From: Lewinellaceae bacterium
GTDB lineage: Bacteria; Bacteroidota; Bacteroidia; Chitinophagales; Saprospiraceae
Length of the DNA stretch: 64,000 nt
Assembly (NCBI GenBank): GCA_016719605.1
Contig: JADJYW010000022.1
Location: 1-64,000 of the forward strand
Reading direction: 5' to 3'
Shown one piece after another: positions 1 to 9,377 of this stretch. Positions within the stretch are counted from its first letter, which is position 1. Every line of letters starts with the position of its first letter. Under the pieces are notes generated by a model. It did not search any database and had not been told where the DNA came from. It was given only the letters and a program-made list of their open reading frames with translations. The position numbers and the translations under genes are program-made.

Positions 1-1710
1 TTGTTGTCTTCTTTTTCCTGTTGCAGGTCTTCCTGAGTTACGTACATCTTTAGCCGCCTTTAAGCGGGCGGCGAACACGCGAGGTTATGTTCAGGCGTTG
101 GAAGCGTCGTCTTTCTTTTGTTTTTCGGCCTGGGTGACTGGGAACGGTTCGCTGGTATTCAATGGCATCGTTGATGGATGCCGTGGCAAAAATGGCGTTG
201 AAGCGCCTGCTGTGCGCGTGGCGGCATCGTGTTTTGTTCAGGTTGGCGTTCGACGGCCGCCATCTTGTGCTGCCGGCTCCCGGTGTCCACTTTCTGTTCG
301 CCTTTGAAGTAATCTATGTGGAAACGCAGAACGTTCCGGTCGTCTATGGCATGGGTGATGGTATAGGCATGCAGTTGCTTTTTCAAAAATGTCTTTGGTG
401 GTTTGAAAGAGCCAACGGTGCCATCCGCTGTTGTCGCTGTTGTCATCAAAAATGGGCGTACCGGTGAAGCCAAACAGTTGGGCATTCGGGAAAAACTCCT
501 TGATGGCCTTGTGGTTGTCGCCGAACTGTGAGCGGTGGCATTCGTCGAAGATGAAAACGATGCGTTTGTTTTTCAACGGCTCCAGACGTTCCTTGTACGT
601 GGGTTTGCTATTTTCCGACTTTTGCTTGTTCCACTTGCTGTGCGCCATCCAGTGCGATTCCGATTTTTGGATGGTGGTGACGATCACCTTATTGGCGTAA
701 TCCTCAGGCCGCAGGCGCTGCACGGGGGATTTCGGTATTGGTGTTTTCACTCTACGCAACCTTCCTGAAATTTGTTGAACTCCTCGCGGGTCTGGCGGTC
801 AAGATCCTTTTCAGTCCACGAACAGGCATTTTTCAATATCGGGGTTGTCTTTCAGCAGCGTAAGAGGCTTTGAACGAGTGAGCGTTTTGCGCGCTGCCGT
901 AATTATGCCAGGATAAGCGTTACCCCGGTTCTGGTGGATGCTGTCCACGATAGCCTTCACGGCATAAATTTGGTAGGGGCGCATGACGAGCAGTTTTTGC
1001 TCGGTAGCCACCAGCACCATGTATCGGCTGATCATTTGGGCGAGGGTGCACTTGGAAAGGAACTTCTCGGTGAAATCGTCGAGATGGGTGATTTTCTTGT
1101 TGTCCTCGCCGGCAAACTGATAGACGGGCAAATACTGCTCGTCGGCGTTGAAGTTGAAATGCTGGTTTTGGTTGTTGGCAAAGTAGTAGGTATTGGCCTG
1201 GTTGCTGACTACGAAAATCTGGATGAAGCACAGCAGCGAGTTCGAGTAACCATTGATGAGGTCGTTTTGTAGTCCACGATTTGCTGCATGGCTCGTCGTG
1301 GACTGACCTCCAGCGTTTGAGTTCGACTTGAACCATGGGAACGCCGTTTATCCCCAAAATCACATCATAGCGGTGGTGGCTGTCGTCGGTGTTCATCCGC
1401 AACTATTACGACTTCAAACTCGTTTGCACCATTCTTGGATATTGACAAGCGTGTATTTGCGGCGACGTGCCGTCTTCGCGTTGGAAGGTATTTCGTAGCG
1501 CAGGATTTCAGAGCGACAAATACGTCGGTAGTGATGATTTCGTCGCGCAGGCGGGCAAATTCTGCGTCCAACAGGTGGACGCGGTTCAGTGCTGGAATTT
1601 TTTCCCGAAGTTCTGTCAAAGGCCTCCTTGCTCCGAATATCCGGGCGAGGGGTGTATTTGGCTCGGTTATTACCGGTCAAACCATCTTCGATTTCGCGTT
1701 CTTTAGTCAT
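1..1710 (-). pseudogene. hsdR: Type I restriction endonuclease R subunit (HsdR), broken, runs off the left edge
   Basis: HsdR is the ATP-dependent translocase and nuclease subunit of a type I restriction-modification complex. The start is ATG at 1708-1710 (MTKEREIEDGL). Pieces of the family sequence follow in order but in changing frames: NRVHLLDAEFARLRDEIITT, SHHRYDVILGINGVPMVQVE, VYQFAGEDNKKITHLDDF, MISRYMVLVATEQKLLVMRP, the DECH box FIFDECHRSQFG (about 545-505), FGFTGTPIFDD (about 480-450), then RFNAIFATASIN and TQEDLQQEKEDN at the left edge. The Walker A stretch near 890 reads as a garbled GSGKT. At least six single-base shifts separate the pieces, while the codons between them are well preserved. 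This suggests poor sequence at a contig end rather than long decay. The gene lies 51 bp downstream of the helicase on the same strand. hsdM and hsdS are not in the window. Confidence 0.85.
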
Positions 1711-1761
1711 GGGATGTCCTTTGCATGGGTGCAAATTCAAACTTGCCGGCGGTGTTATTGC

Positions 1762-4700
1762 TCACCGCAACAACCGCGCCGCCAACTTCCGTGCCTCCTG
1801 CCTCGGGCTTTTCCACCACTGCACCGAGAGGGTCGGCACACTTTCCACCGTTCGTTTGGCAAAGTAGCGTTGCACCTTTTCTTCCCACTCGTAGGAGGGC
1901 AGCGCGCTGGGCGCCAGCACGCCGTCGTACAGCAGCAGGCTACGGTGCTCGCCGCCGTGTACCAGCGTGGGCACCACGACGCCTTCCACCAGGGCATTCC
2001 GGTGCAGCTGGCCGGTGAGGAAGTAGGGTTGCAGGGCGTATTCCACCTCTTGCATAAATTCGGAAGTAGAGTAGGATGCCTCCGGGTATTCGAGCAATGC
2101 GCGCATGTGCTCCAGTTGTTCCTCGGCAGCCGTGCGGTCGCCCTGCTGCATGAGTTCGCCGAAGGTGACCAGGTGCGACAACACGCAGGTGCCGATGAAA
2201 TTTTTGTTGGCAGCCAGCACCGTATGCAGGCCGGGCGGTATGGAGTGCGCGATGTAGATGCGCTGCGTGGCTCGGGTGAGCGCCACATGCAACTGGTTGA
2301 AACCCAACTGGCTGTTCCAGAAATGCAAGTGGTTGGTCAGGGTGCCGTGCGCATCCACCAGCCCGTGGGTGATGGACAGCAGCAGAATGTCCACATGTTG
2401 GCCCTGCAGTTCGGCGAACTGGTAAACGCCCAGGCCGTTGAGGTGCAATTGCTGGATTTTTTCGTGGCCGGCGGCTTTCCGTTGCCGGATTTTGAGCAGT
2501 TGGCCGGCGATGAGGTCGCGTTGTTCCACCGTGGAGCAGGCGATGCCCACGACCGGGTAGGTTTTGGCCGGGGTTGGCTCGATGAGGTTCAGCCAGTCAA
2601 TAATCTGGCGGGCTTCCTCCTCATTGGTGCCGGTGTTTTCGTCGTAGTGGCCTTCCACATTGGTCACTACCGTCACGTCGCTGGCCGAGCGGCCGGAAGG
2701 CAGGCGCTGAAACGGGGTGCCGAAAGCAATCTGGTTGAAACGCAGCCATTCTTCGGGGCTATCCTGGTGTTGGTATTCGAGCGCGTGCGCAGGCGCGCCG
2801 AGGCTTTTGCAAAACTCCAGCAGGTCGTCTTCGGCAGCAGGTGTCATGTCCTGTTTGGCATCGCCGAAAACGACGAGGCTTTTGGCTAAACCGAACAGGT
2901 GGTAGCACTCCTGTTTCGGGATATTGTGCGCCTCGTCCACGAGTACCAGGTCATAAACCATGTTGGAGGCCTGCACCACATCGAGCGCCACTTGCGGGGT
3001 CACGAGCAGGGCGGGCAGGGTTTCGGTGAGCGATTCGATGTGTTTTTCAAAAAGTTCGTCGGCTTTCCGATCCTGGGACAGCGTCCGGTTGGTTTTCCCA
3101 AACCACGTTTTGAAAGCCGTCGCGTCGGCGGATTTCAGCGCCTTGAGCGCCTTGTATTTCCGGGCTTGCCAGTGGGCGCTGATTTGGGCGGGCATCAGGC
3201 GGGCCAGTTGCTCCATGTCGGCGTGGTAGGCCGTGCGGGTGTCCTCGTCCCATTGCAGGTCGGGACTGTACACGTTTTGCAGGAAATGGTGGAGGTACCA
3301 GCTCTCGAAGGCAGCCACCCAGTTGCGCGGTTTGATTTTGCACAGGGCGCGCACGACCTGCTGCTCCGGCGGCGACAGTTTCAGCCAGTGGCGCTGCCAG
3401 ATGTAGAAATCCTGAAAATCGCGCAGGTAAAACTGGGTGTCCTCCAGCCGGGCGATCACCTCTTCCAGAAACTCCTGGCGTTTGGGGATGGTCAGCATCT
3501 CGTGCTTCAGCGTGTCGCCGTACAGCCCGACGGCATTGAACTCCTCGATAAAAACATCCATCGCGTACTCCAGTTCCTTGATTTGCTCGCGGAAATCCAG
3601 TTCGGCGTGGATACTCTTGGCGTTCAGGCGCCGCACATCTTCGCGTACGATGCCGGGGATACGGCGGCGCCAGGAAGCCAGGGCGTCCTCGAACCCCCGG
3701 GTTATCTCCGCTATTTTTTTGATGTTGCGCACATCGAAGTTCTGCGGGAAGTCGAAGTCGAAGTACTTGCGCTGGCCGTATGCGCGGCGCAACACTTCGT
3801 AGTCCTCGCCCAGTTGTTGTTTTGCCTCGGAAATCTGTTTGTAGCGGTCGGAAAACACGCCGTAGAGTTTCTCTGTGGCCGAAGCTGGTTTTTCAAAATC
3901 GGGGCCGAAGTGCTGTACGCCGTCCTCGACGGCATCGCGAATGCGCTTGGTCAGGCCGGCAATTTCGAAGTAGTGTTGCTCGTAGTGGTCGAGCAGGGCT
4001 TCGCTGTAGTCGTTGGTTTTGGAAATGTAGCGGTGGTGCAGCGCGGTGGCTTTTTGGAGCAGGCTTTTGACCTGTGTTTCCGTCCAGGCCAGTCCGTCGG
4101 TGCTGGAGTGTTCGAGGAACACGGTGTTATTCAGGCGATTGAGCGGGTGCTGGAGGGTCGGGAAACGGCGGAACAGCGGTTCGCTGTCGAAAATAGCCGC
4201 CACGATACCGTCGTATTCATCTTTGTTCAGCAGAAAATCCGGCGGGATTCAATTGGCTGAGCAAGAGGTCTTTGCCTTCTGTCCGGTTGGCGCGCAAAAA
4301 CTGTCCGACCGTTTCGGTGAAATTTTGCTCGCCAAAAATCGGACGGTGCAGCGCCTCCCAGGCGCCGTCGAGTTTGCGTTGCTCGCGCAGGGTTTTGTTG
4401 AGCACGGTTTGGTACAGGTCGGCGTCAAATTCCACCTTGTTTTTGTTTTCAGCAGCCATGCGCAGCATATCGGCCAGCATCAGCTGGTCGCTCTCGGTGT
4501 CGCGCAGCACAAACGACACGTCCCGAAGCCTTTTTCCAGCAAAAACTTTTGTGCCCGGCGCAGGGCGCTGATGCTCTTGGACACCACGAGGCATTTTTTG
4601 CCATTGGACAGGGCGTTGATCGCCAGAGCAGAGATGAGGTAGGTTTTACCTGTACCCGACGCGCCCTCCACTACGGTGAGGGTGTTTTTTTGTACCGTTT

Positions 4701-5523
4701 GCAGCACCATGCGCTGCGACGGATCGAGCGGGAGCAGGGTGAGGCCGTGCTGCCATTCCAGTCCGTTGGGCTGGTCGGGGGCCACGGCGGGGGCCTCCGT
4801 GACGGTGGTACGCGGCAGGCTCGGGAAAATACCGGCTACGGCCGACCAGCGCAATTGTCCTTCCGCCTGCGTACGCTCCAGTTCGTCCTTCGTCGGGCAG
4901 GGCTGTACGGCGAGGGCGAGGCCTTCCTCGGTCAGGCTGAGTTGCATGCGTACGCCGTCGGCCAGTTCGGCCAATGCGTGCGTACCGATGGCGCCGCTAT
5001 CGGCCAATTGGCGGGCGCGTTTGGTAAAATCCGTACCGCGCAAGGTATCTATCAGGTGAAAAAGCGGGTAGTTGGGCAGAATCCGCTGAGCCTCCGTGCG
5101 CTGCACATTCCATTCGTCCGGGTGCTGGGCGTGTGGTTCCAGCTGGATTTGCCAGATAAACAGCGGTGCGCTCAGGTCGTAGCCGCCAACCCGGGCCAGC
5201 ACCATCGGGTAGCCCACGCCGAGGTTGCGGGTACCGAACACTTTTTCGCGGTTGCGCGATTCAAAAAAGAAGTGGCTGAACCACAACGAAGCCGGGTGGG
5301 TCGCCTCTACGGGCAGTTCAAAGCGCGGTTTTTCGAGCAACTCGCGCACACATTTGACGGCGAAATCGCCGTCGTTCAGGGCGTAGAGGTCGGTTCGGTC
5401 CAGGCTGTTGGGCAGCGTTTTGAGCCAGGTACTTGCGTCGCTGCTGTAGGTGGGCGGCGCGGGTACCGAGCGCGTAGCGGTGTTTTCGGTGGTGGAGGCG
5501 GTATCCGTAATCGTATTTTCCAT
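1762..5523 (-). CDS. Superfamily 1 helicase, about 1,250 residues, possible C-terminal Vsr-like nuclease domain; two frameshifts
   Basis: This is a large SF1 helicase-like ATPase. Walker A is VEGASGTGKTYL (about residues 285-296). A long, charged, helical insert follows. Walker B is LVLVDEAHN (about 860), a motif III-like stretch is VFGDAKQDM, and motif VI is LHVALTRATQRIYI. The last ~110 residues (SEFMQEVEYAL ... LLLYDGVL ... QWWKSPRQEARKLAARLL) resemble in spacing the Vsr-like (PD-(D/E)XK type) domain that ends some defence helicases, but the match is weak and the catalytic residues are not all clear. The frame breaks twice. A G is missing at the CCC run 4520-4522 (restoring KGFGDVSFVLRDTESD), and a base is extra at GGG 4244-4246 (restoring NPPDFLLNKDEYDGIVAAIF). 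Start MENTITDT was chosen because the 19 codons before it look non-coding. Its position beside hsdR suggests phage defence; the biochemical role is inferred. Confidence 0.7.
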
Positions 5524-5619
5524 GTGTTGTTGCTCGGCTTGCAATTGTGGTGAAGGGGGGTGGCAAAGATAGCCGCACAAATGAATGGAATTTGTTGGAA
5601 TTTTTCAGGAGACGCGTCA

Positions 5620-5627
5620 TACCTTTG
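5620..5627 (+). promoter_or_regulatory. Bacteroidota-type promoter of the SRP RNA
   Basis: TACCTTTG matches the -7 consensus TAnnTTTG of Bacteroidota sigma factors exactly. A TTTG at 5591-5594 could serve as the -33 element. The predicted start, 5-8 bases downstream, coincides with the 5' end of the SRP RNA fold. Confidence 0.65.
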
Positions 5628-5631
5628 CCGC

Positions 5632-5716
5632 CGGCGCCGGGCGACCAGCTCCTGCAAAACTCCCCCAGGGCGGAAACGCAGCAAGGGTATGTGGTCGAGC
5701 GGTGTGTCTGGCGCTT
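5632..5716 (+). ncRNA. ffs: Small signal recognition particle RNA (4.5S type)
   Basis: The conserved domain IV hairpin is visible at about 5666-5688: CAGG, a 3-bp stem GCG/CGC closed by a GAAA tetraloop, then AGCA and AGGG. This is the Ffh-binding site with its asymmetric internal loop. Outer pairing is present between GACCA (about 5645) and TGGTC (about 5693), and between CGCCGG and CTGGCG at the two ends. A run of seven T at 5715-5721 follows the closing stem as a terminator, and a perfect TAnnTTTG promoter lies directly upstream. The RNA works with Ffh to target membrane and secreted proteins. Exact ends are estimated from the fold. Confidence 0.85.
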
Positions 5717-5733
5717 TTTTTGTTCAACGGCTC

Positions 5734-5806
5734 GTCCGTTTGCGGGTAGGGGGCACAAAAATTTTTTCTTTGAAAAAATTTTTGTGCCCCCTACCCGCAA
5801 ACGGAC
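5734..5806. repeat. Perfect 34-bp inverted repeat with a 5-nt loop
   Basis: Arms 5734-5767 and 5773-5806 are exact reverse complements, separated by CTTTG. The arm begins GTCCGTTTGCGGGTAGGGGG and ends in AAAAATTTTTT, so the hairpin tip is AT-rich. It lies 13 bases beyond the SRP RNA terminator. It is longer and more perfect than an ordinary terminator and could be a mobile palindromic element or a strong transcription block. Confidence 0.9.
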
Positions 5807-5862
5807 TACATAGCAGTAGGCATGACGCGCCTTCCAATCGTTCAGTGCCCCTCTAACCCAGC

Positions 5863-5927
5863 AACCTTCCAACCTTCCAACCTTCTAACCTTCTAACCCT
5901 TCAACCTTCTAACCTTCTAACCTTTCC
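5863..5927 (+). repeat. AACCTTCC/AACCTTCT short tandem repeat ending at the talC start
   Basis: About eight imperfect copies of an 8-bp unit (AACCTTCC, AACCTTCT, AACCCTTC) end six bases before the ATG at 5933. They occupy the whole place where a ribosome binding site would lie. The same unit, with the same pyrimidine-rich strand facing the start codon, recurs before the genes starting at 10511 (minus strand), 10760 and 21880. Confidence 0.9.
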
Positions 5928-5932
5928 CACAG

Positions 5933-6595
5933 ATGCTTTTCTTCGTTGACACTGCCAACCTCGACCACATCCGCGAAGCCTCCGAACTGGGCATTCTGGA
6001 TGGTGTAACAACCAACCCCTCCCTGATGGCCAAAGAAGGCGTATCGGGTGAAAAAAACATCCTGAAACATTACCGGGACATCTGTGCCATAGTGGGCGAG
6101 GGCCGCGACGTGAGCGCCGAGGTCATTGCTACGGATTTCAAAGGCATGGTGGAAGAAGGCAAACGCCTGGCCGACCTGCACGAAAATATCGTGGTGAAGG
6201 TGCCTATGATCCGCGAAGGTGTGAAAGCCATCGCGTACTTCACCGATGCCGGTATCCGTACCAACTGTACGCTGGTTTTTTCTGCTGGTCAGGCGTTGCT
6301 GGCGGCCAAAGCAGGCGCCACATACCTGTCGCCGTTCATCGGCCGCATTGACGATATCGGTTGGGACGGCATGGCGCTCATCAAGGAAATCGCTGAAATC
6401 TACAACAACTCCGGTTTCGATACGGCTATTCTCGCAGCCAGCATCCGCAGCCCGTTGCATATCATTGAGGCCGCCAAAGCCGGGGCCGATGTAGTCACTT
6501 GTCCGCTGAGTGCCATTCTCGGGTTGCTCAACCACCCGCTCACGGATATTGGTCTGGAGAAATTTCTGGAAGACCACCGGAAGGCGAACGGGTGA
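5933..6595 (+). CDS. fsa: Transaldolase-like fructose-6-phosphate aldolase
   Basis: This cytosolic enzyme of the small transaldolase (TalC/FSA) family cleaves or forms fructose 6-phosphate from dihydroxyacetone and glyceraldehyde 3-phosphate, or acts as a transaldolase; sequence alone does not settle which. The protein is 220 residues, the usual size. It has the N-terminal FFVDTANL, GVTTNPSL, and the Schiff-base lysine in IVVKVPM (Lys89). NCTLVFSAGQALLAA, SPFIGRIDDIG and the C-terminal PLTDIGLEKFLEDH are also typical. The start is fixed by the conserved N-terminus. It is monocistronic, preceded by the short tandem repeat and followed by a bidirectional terminator. Confidence 0.93.
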   Translation: MLFFVDTANLDHIREASELGILDGVTTNPSLMAKEGVSGEKNILKHYRDICAIVGEGRDVSAEVIATDFKGMVEEGKRLADLHENIVVKVPMIREGVKAIAYFTDAGIRTNCTLVFSAGQALLAAKAGATYLSPFIGRIDDIGWDGMALIKEIAEIYNNSGFDTAILAASIRSPLHIIEAAKAGADVVTCPLSAILGLLNHPLTDIGLEKFLEDHRKANG

Positions 6596-6612
6596 TTTGG
6601 AATAAAAGCCGG

Positions 6613-6698
6613 AAAAGAGGGTGTTTAAAAACTGTGGGAGGGCTCGCCTGTTAAAAATCTCGGAAGGTCAACACAGTTTTTGAACACCCTCCTCTTTT
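6613..6698. terminator. Bidirectional terminator between the aldolase and osmC genes
   Basis: Arms AAAAGAGGGTGTTTAAAAAC (from 6613) and its near complement ending in CCTCTTTT (6672-6698) form a long imperfect hairpin. A/T runs flank it on both sides between two converging genes. The core GTGTTTA...AACTGTG also appears near 11872. Confidence 0.7.
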
Positions 6699-6701
6699 GG
6701 T

Positions 6702-7145
6702 TTACACCAGTTTTGCCTCCAGTTCAATCGGAACCGCCGACAGTGCTTTGCTCACCGGGCAGCCGGCCTTGGCGCCCTGTGCGAGTTCCAGAAATTTTTC
6801 TTCGGAAATCTCCGGTATTTCTGCTTCCAGGTTCAGCGTAATTTTGGCAAAAGACCAGCCGCTGTCGCCTTTCTCCATGGTGATGGTAGCCGTGCAGCGC
6901 AGTTGGGTGGGCGTGAAGCCCGCGTTGGTCAGTCCAAAACTGAGCGCCATGCTGTAGCAGCCGGCGTGTGCGGCGGCAATCAGTTCTTCCGGGTTGGTGC
7001 CGGCGCGGCCGTCCTCATTTTGAAAACGAAGTTTGGCCGAGTAGGGTGTGTTTTCCAGCACGCCGGAAGGGCCGCTCAGGGCGCCCGAGCCGTCCGGGCC
7101 GGTGCCGTTCCAGACGGCAGATGCAGTACGTTTGAATGAAGCCAT
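6702..7145 (-). CDS. osmC: OsmC/Ohr family peroxiredoxin
   Basis: This thiol peroxidase reduces organic and hydrogen peroxides in the cytoplasm. The protein is 147 residues, normal for OsmC. It carries the two family cysteines: Cys63 in AAHAGCYSMALS (peroxidatic) and Cys129 in AKAGCPVSKAL (resolving). The Arg/Glu environment of the family is present in FQNEDGRAGTNPEELIAAAH. Length and N-terminus (MASFKRTASAVW) agree with the ATG at 7143-7145. It converges on the aldolase gene and shares its terminator. A weak TAnnTTTG-like element (CATCTTTG on the minus strand, near 7194) lies upstream. Confidence 0.92.
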   Translation of the reverse strand: MASFKRTASAVWNGTGPDGSGALSGPSGVLENTPYSAKLRFQNEDGRAGTNPEELIAAAHAGCYSMALSFGLTNAGFTPTQLRCTATITMEKGDSGWSFAKITLNLEAEIPEISEEKFLELAQGAKAGCPVSKALSAVPIELEAKLV

Positions 7146-7202
7146 TTTTTTATCGTGATAGGTGATGCATGAGCAGTAGGAACAGCCGAGTACAAAGATG
7201 GT

Positions 7203-7233
7203 TTTGGCAACACCGGAATCCTGTCTACTTTCG
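7203..7233 (+). promoter_or_regulatory. Probable promoter of the LVIVD lipoprotein operon
   Basis: TTTG at 7203-7206 and TACTTTCG at 7226-7233 (one mismatch to TAnnTTTG) are separated by 19 bases, the usual Bacteroidota spacing. Transcription would start near 7240, upstream of the ATG at 7274. Confidence 0.5.
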
Positions 7234-7273
7234 CCCTGCAGACGGCAGCCTGCCCTGCGAAAAAAATGACGCT

Positions 7274-7861
7274 ATGAATTTTTTTGCTCACCGGATGAAG
7301 GATGCCGGGGCTACTCCGGAATACCCCGGCAGTGCCCGGCATTGCGTACTGCTCGTTGTCTTGCTGTGTGGGTTGTTTGCTTCCTGTGTCAAACAGGAAC
7401 TGGATTTGTTCAGCGGCCCCGGGAAACGCCCGGTGTATGTGCCGGTGTCCGAACTGGGCGCCATCGAGAACCTGCCGCCCCAACCGATTGCCAAAACCGG
7501 AACCATTTTCCTGCGCGACACCCTGCTTTTTTTGCTGGAACAAAAAAAAGGTATCCACGTCTTCGACATCAGAGATTCCCTGAACACCGTCAACCTGACG
7601 TTTTTCCAACTACCTGCCGTCACGGATTTTACCATCGTTGGTAACCGGTTGTACGCCGACAGCTGGCGCGACCTGATCACGATTGACATCAGCGACTTGT
7701 ACGCCATCCGGTTGGTAGACCGCAAAACTAATGTATTCAGCCCCGTGCTTTACCCGCCGCTCTACCAGGGTATTTTTGAATGCGTGGACGAATCCCGCGG
7801 CGCTGTGGTGGACTGGATAGATGCCGATTTGGTGGATGTGCGGTGCACGACCGTCAATTAG
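7274..7861 (+). CDS. LVIVD-type lipoprotein of unknown function
   Basis: The protein is about 195 residues. It has a lipoprotein signal (hydrophobic CVLLVVLLCGLF then lipobox ASC, acylated Cys38 with this start), so it is anchored in the envelope and probably exported to the outer membrane. Two short motifs of the LVIVD beta-propeller type are visible (GIHVFDIRDSL and LITIDISDLYAIR). It has too few blades for a full propeller. ATG 7274 follows the predicted transcription start; ATG 7295 is a possible alternative that gives a shorter signal. It is first in a three-gene operon with a larger LVIVD lipoprotein and an outer membrane barrel. Function is unknown. Confidence 0.75.
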   Translation: MNFFAHRMKDAGATPEYPGSARHCVLLVVLLCGLFASCVKQELDLFSGPGKRPVYVPVSELGAIENLPPQPIAKTGTIFLRDTLLFLLEQKKGIHVFDIRDSLNTVNLTFFQLPAVTDFTIVGNRLYADSWRDLITIDISDLYAIRLVDRKTNVFSPVLYPPLYQGIFECVDESRGAVVDWIDADLVDVRCTTVN

Positions 7862-7908
7862 GGCCACCCATCGGGGTTTTATGATCATTTCAGCAACCAT
7901 ACTTCAAT

Positions 7909-8667
7909 ATGAACAAACTCCTGCTCACCCTCCTGCTTGCGCTTTTGGCCACCGCCTGCAGCAAAGACGCGGATATTGCCGAAGGACTCACCGGCAAATC
8001 CGGTTCCATCACCCGCTTTGCTATTTTTCAAAACCACATGTATGTGCTCAACCTCAACGAGGTGCAGACATACAGCCTGCAAGACCCCGATAATCCCGTG
8101 CTGGTACATCGGTTGCCGACCGACTACGGTCTGGAAACCATCATCTTGTACGAGGGCACGATCTACATTGGTTCTACCACGGCGCTGTACATTCTCGACG
8201 TGAGCAATCCGGCCGTGCCGGCTATTCTGTCCAAAACAGACCGCGAGTTTACCTTTTTCGGCGGCTGCGACCCCGTAGTGGTGCGCGGTAATTACGCCTA
8301 TTCCACCATCAAGATCATCGCCAATATCTGTGGGTGGGTATCGTCGGAAAGCGCGCTGATCGTGTACGATGTGTCCAACAAAACAGCGCCGGTTACCCTG
8401 GATACCTACCCGCTGAATATACCCAACGGATTGGGTTACAAGGACAACTACCTGTTCGTGTGCGACGAAGGGTCCGACCGACTGGAAGTTTTTGATATTT
8501 CCAATCCGCTGGCGCTGCAGCCGACCACTTATGCCGTACCGATCACCGATCCGGTGGATTTGATTGTGGACGGCAGCCGGATGATCGTGTCCACCAAAAC
8601 AGATTTTCAGATTTTCGATATCAGCGACATCACCGCTATCCGTCGGATGGGGCAAATTCAGAAGTAG
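7909..8667 (+). CDS. LVIVD repeat beta-propeller lipoprotein
   Basis: The protein is 252 residues, beginning with a lipoprotein signal (LLLALLATAC, acylated Cys17). The rest is made of LVIVD repeats, seen as YSLQDPDNPVLVHRL, LYILDVSNPAVPAIL, LIVYDVSNKTAPVTL, LEVFDISNPLALQP and FQIFDISDITAIRR. These are expected to build a beta-propeller on the cell envelope. The family is common in Bacteroidota, and its members usually have unknown binding roles. It lies 47 bp after the smaller lipoprotein, and its stop codon directly touches the start of the next gene (8668). Confidence 0.85.
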   Translation: MNKLLLTLLLALLATACSKDADIAEGLTGKSGSITRFAIFQNHMYVLNLNEVQTYSLQDPDNPVLVHRLPTDYGLETIILYEGTIYIGSTTALYILDVSNPAVPAILSKTDREFTFFGGCDPVVVRGNYAYSTIKIIANICGWVSSESALIVYDVSNKTAPVTLDTYPLNIPNGLGYKDNYLFVCDEGSDRLEVFDISNPLALQPTTYAVPITDPVDLIVDGSRMIVSTKTDFQIFDISDITAIRRMGQIQK

Positions 8668-9318
8668 ATGCGAACCTTTGTTTTGTTGCTCGTGCTATTG
8701 CCGGCTTTGGTACTTGCGCAGGCGGGGAAGGGGCCGCTCGCGCCGCGTTTAGCTCTGAAAGCCAACCTGATGCCCTTGATCAACCCTGCCAAACAGGCGG
8801 TTGCGCTGGCTGCCGACTTGCGGGTTGCTCCCCGGTTTGGCGTGGATGTGGGCGTGGGTTATGTTTTCAACTCGACCAATTTCGCCCGGTTTAAGGGGGA
8901 ATCATACCAGGGCATGCGCTGGCGGGCCGGCGCCAAATACTTTCTTGACCTGACGCCCGACCTGGCGTTTCACATAGGCTTCGAGGCCAAGTACAACGAT
9001 ATCACCAATATCCAGATCAAACGTGTGCTCCGGCAAGGCGGGCAATACATTGAATTGCTGGAGATTGACCGTAAAGTTCGGACGACCGGCTACGCCCTGC
9101 GCCTCGGCTGGCAGTTTTACAGCGGCCCCGACAAGCGGTTTCTGGTGGAACCGTTCCTGGGATTTGGCGTAGCCACGCACCGGGTGACACGGAATCTTCC
9201 GCCCGACGCCGAATTGCTTGAAACGGGCGGCGATTTGTTTTCATTCGAGTACGAGCCAGGCAAAACAAGCACGCCGGATATGTTGCTCGGCGTGTATCTC
9301 GGCTACGCGTTTTGGTGA
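8668..9318 (+). CDS. Small outer membrane beta-barrel protein (DUF3575-like)
   Basis: The protein is 216 residues with a cleavable signal (LLLVLLPALVLAQA). Alternating strands end in aromatic residues: GVDVGVGYVF, MRWRAGAKYFL, LAFHIGFEAKY, ALRLGWQFY and FLVEPFLGFGVA, closing with LLGVYLGYAFW whose C-terminal Trp suits Bam assembly. It begins with no gap after the LVIVD lipoprotein, so translation is probably coupled and the three products may form one envelope complex. The precise function is not known. Confidence 0.8.
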   Translation: MRTFVLLLVLLPALVLAQAGKGPLAPRLALKANLMPLINPAKQAVALAADLRVAPRFGVDVGVGYVFNSTNFARFKGESYQGMRWRAGAKYFLDLTPDLAFHIGFEAKYNDITNIQIKRVLRQGGQYIELLEIDRKVRTTGYALRLGWQFYSGPDKRFLVEPFLGFGVATHRVTRNLPPDAELLETGGDLFSFEYEPGKTSTPDMLLGVYLGYAFW

Positions 9319-9377
9319 AGGAAAATTTGTGAAAGAGCAAGTTTGCAAGTGACAAATGGCCTTGCATCATTTTGCCA

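Noticed and set aside
1435..4260. Two long plus-strand open frames
   Set aside because: They are the complementary shadow of the minus-strand helicase and lack domain signals.
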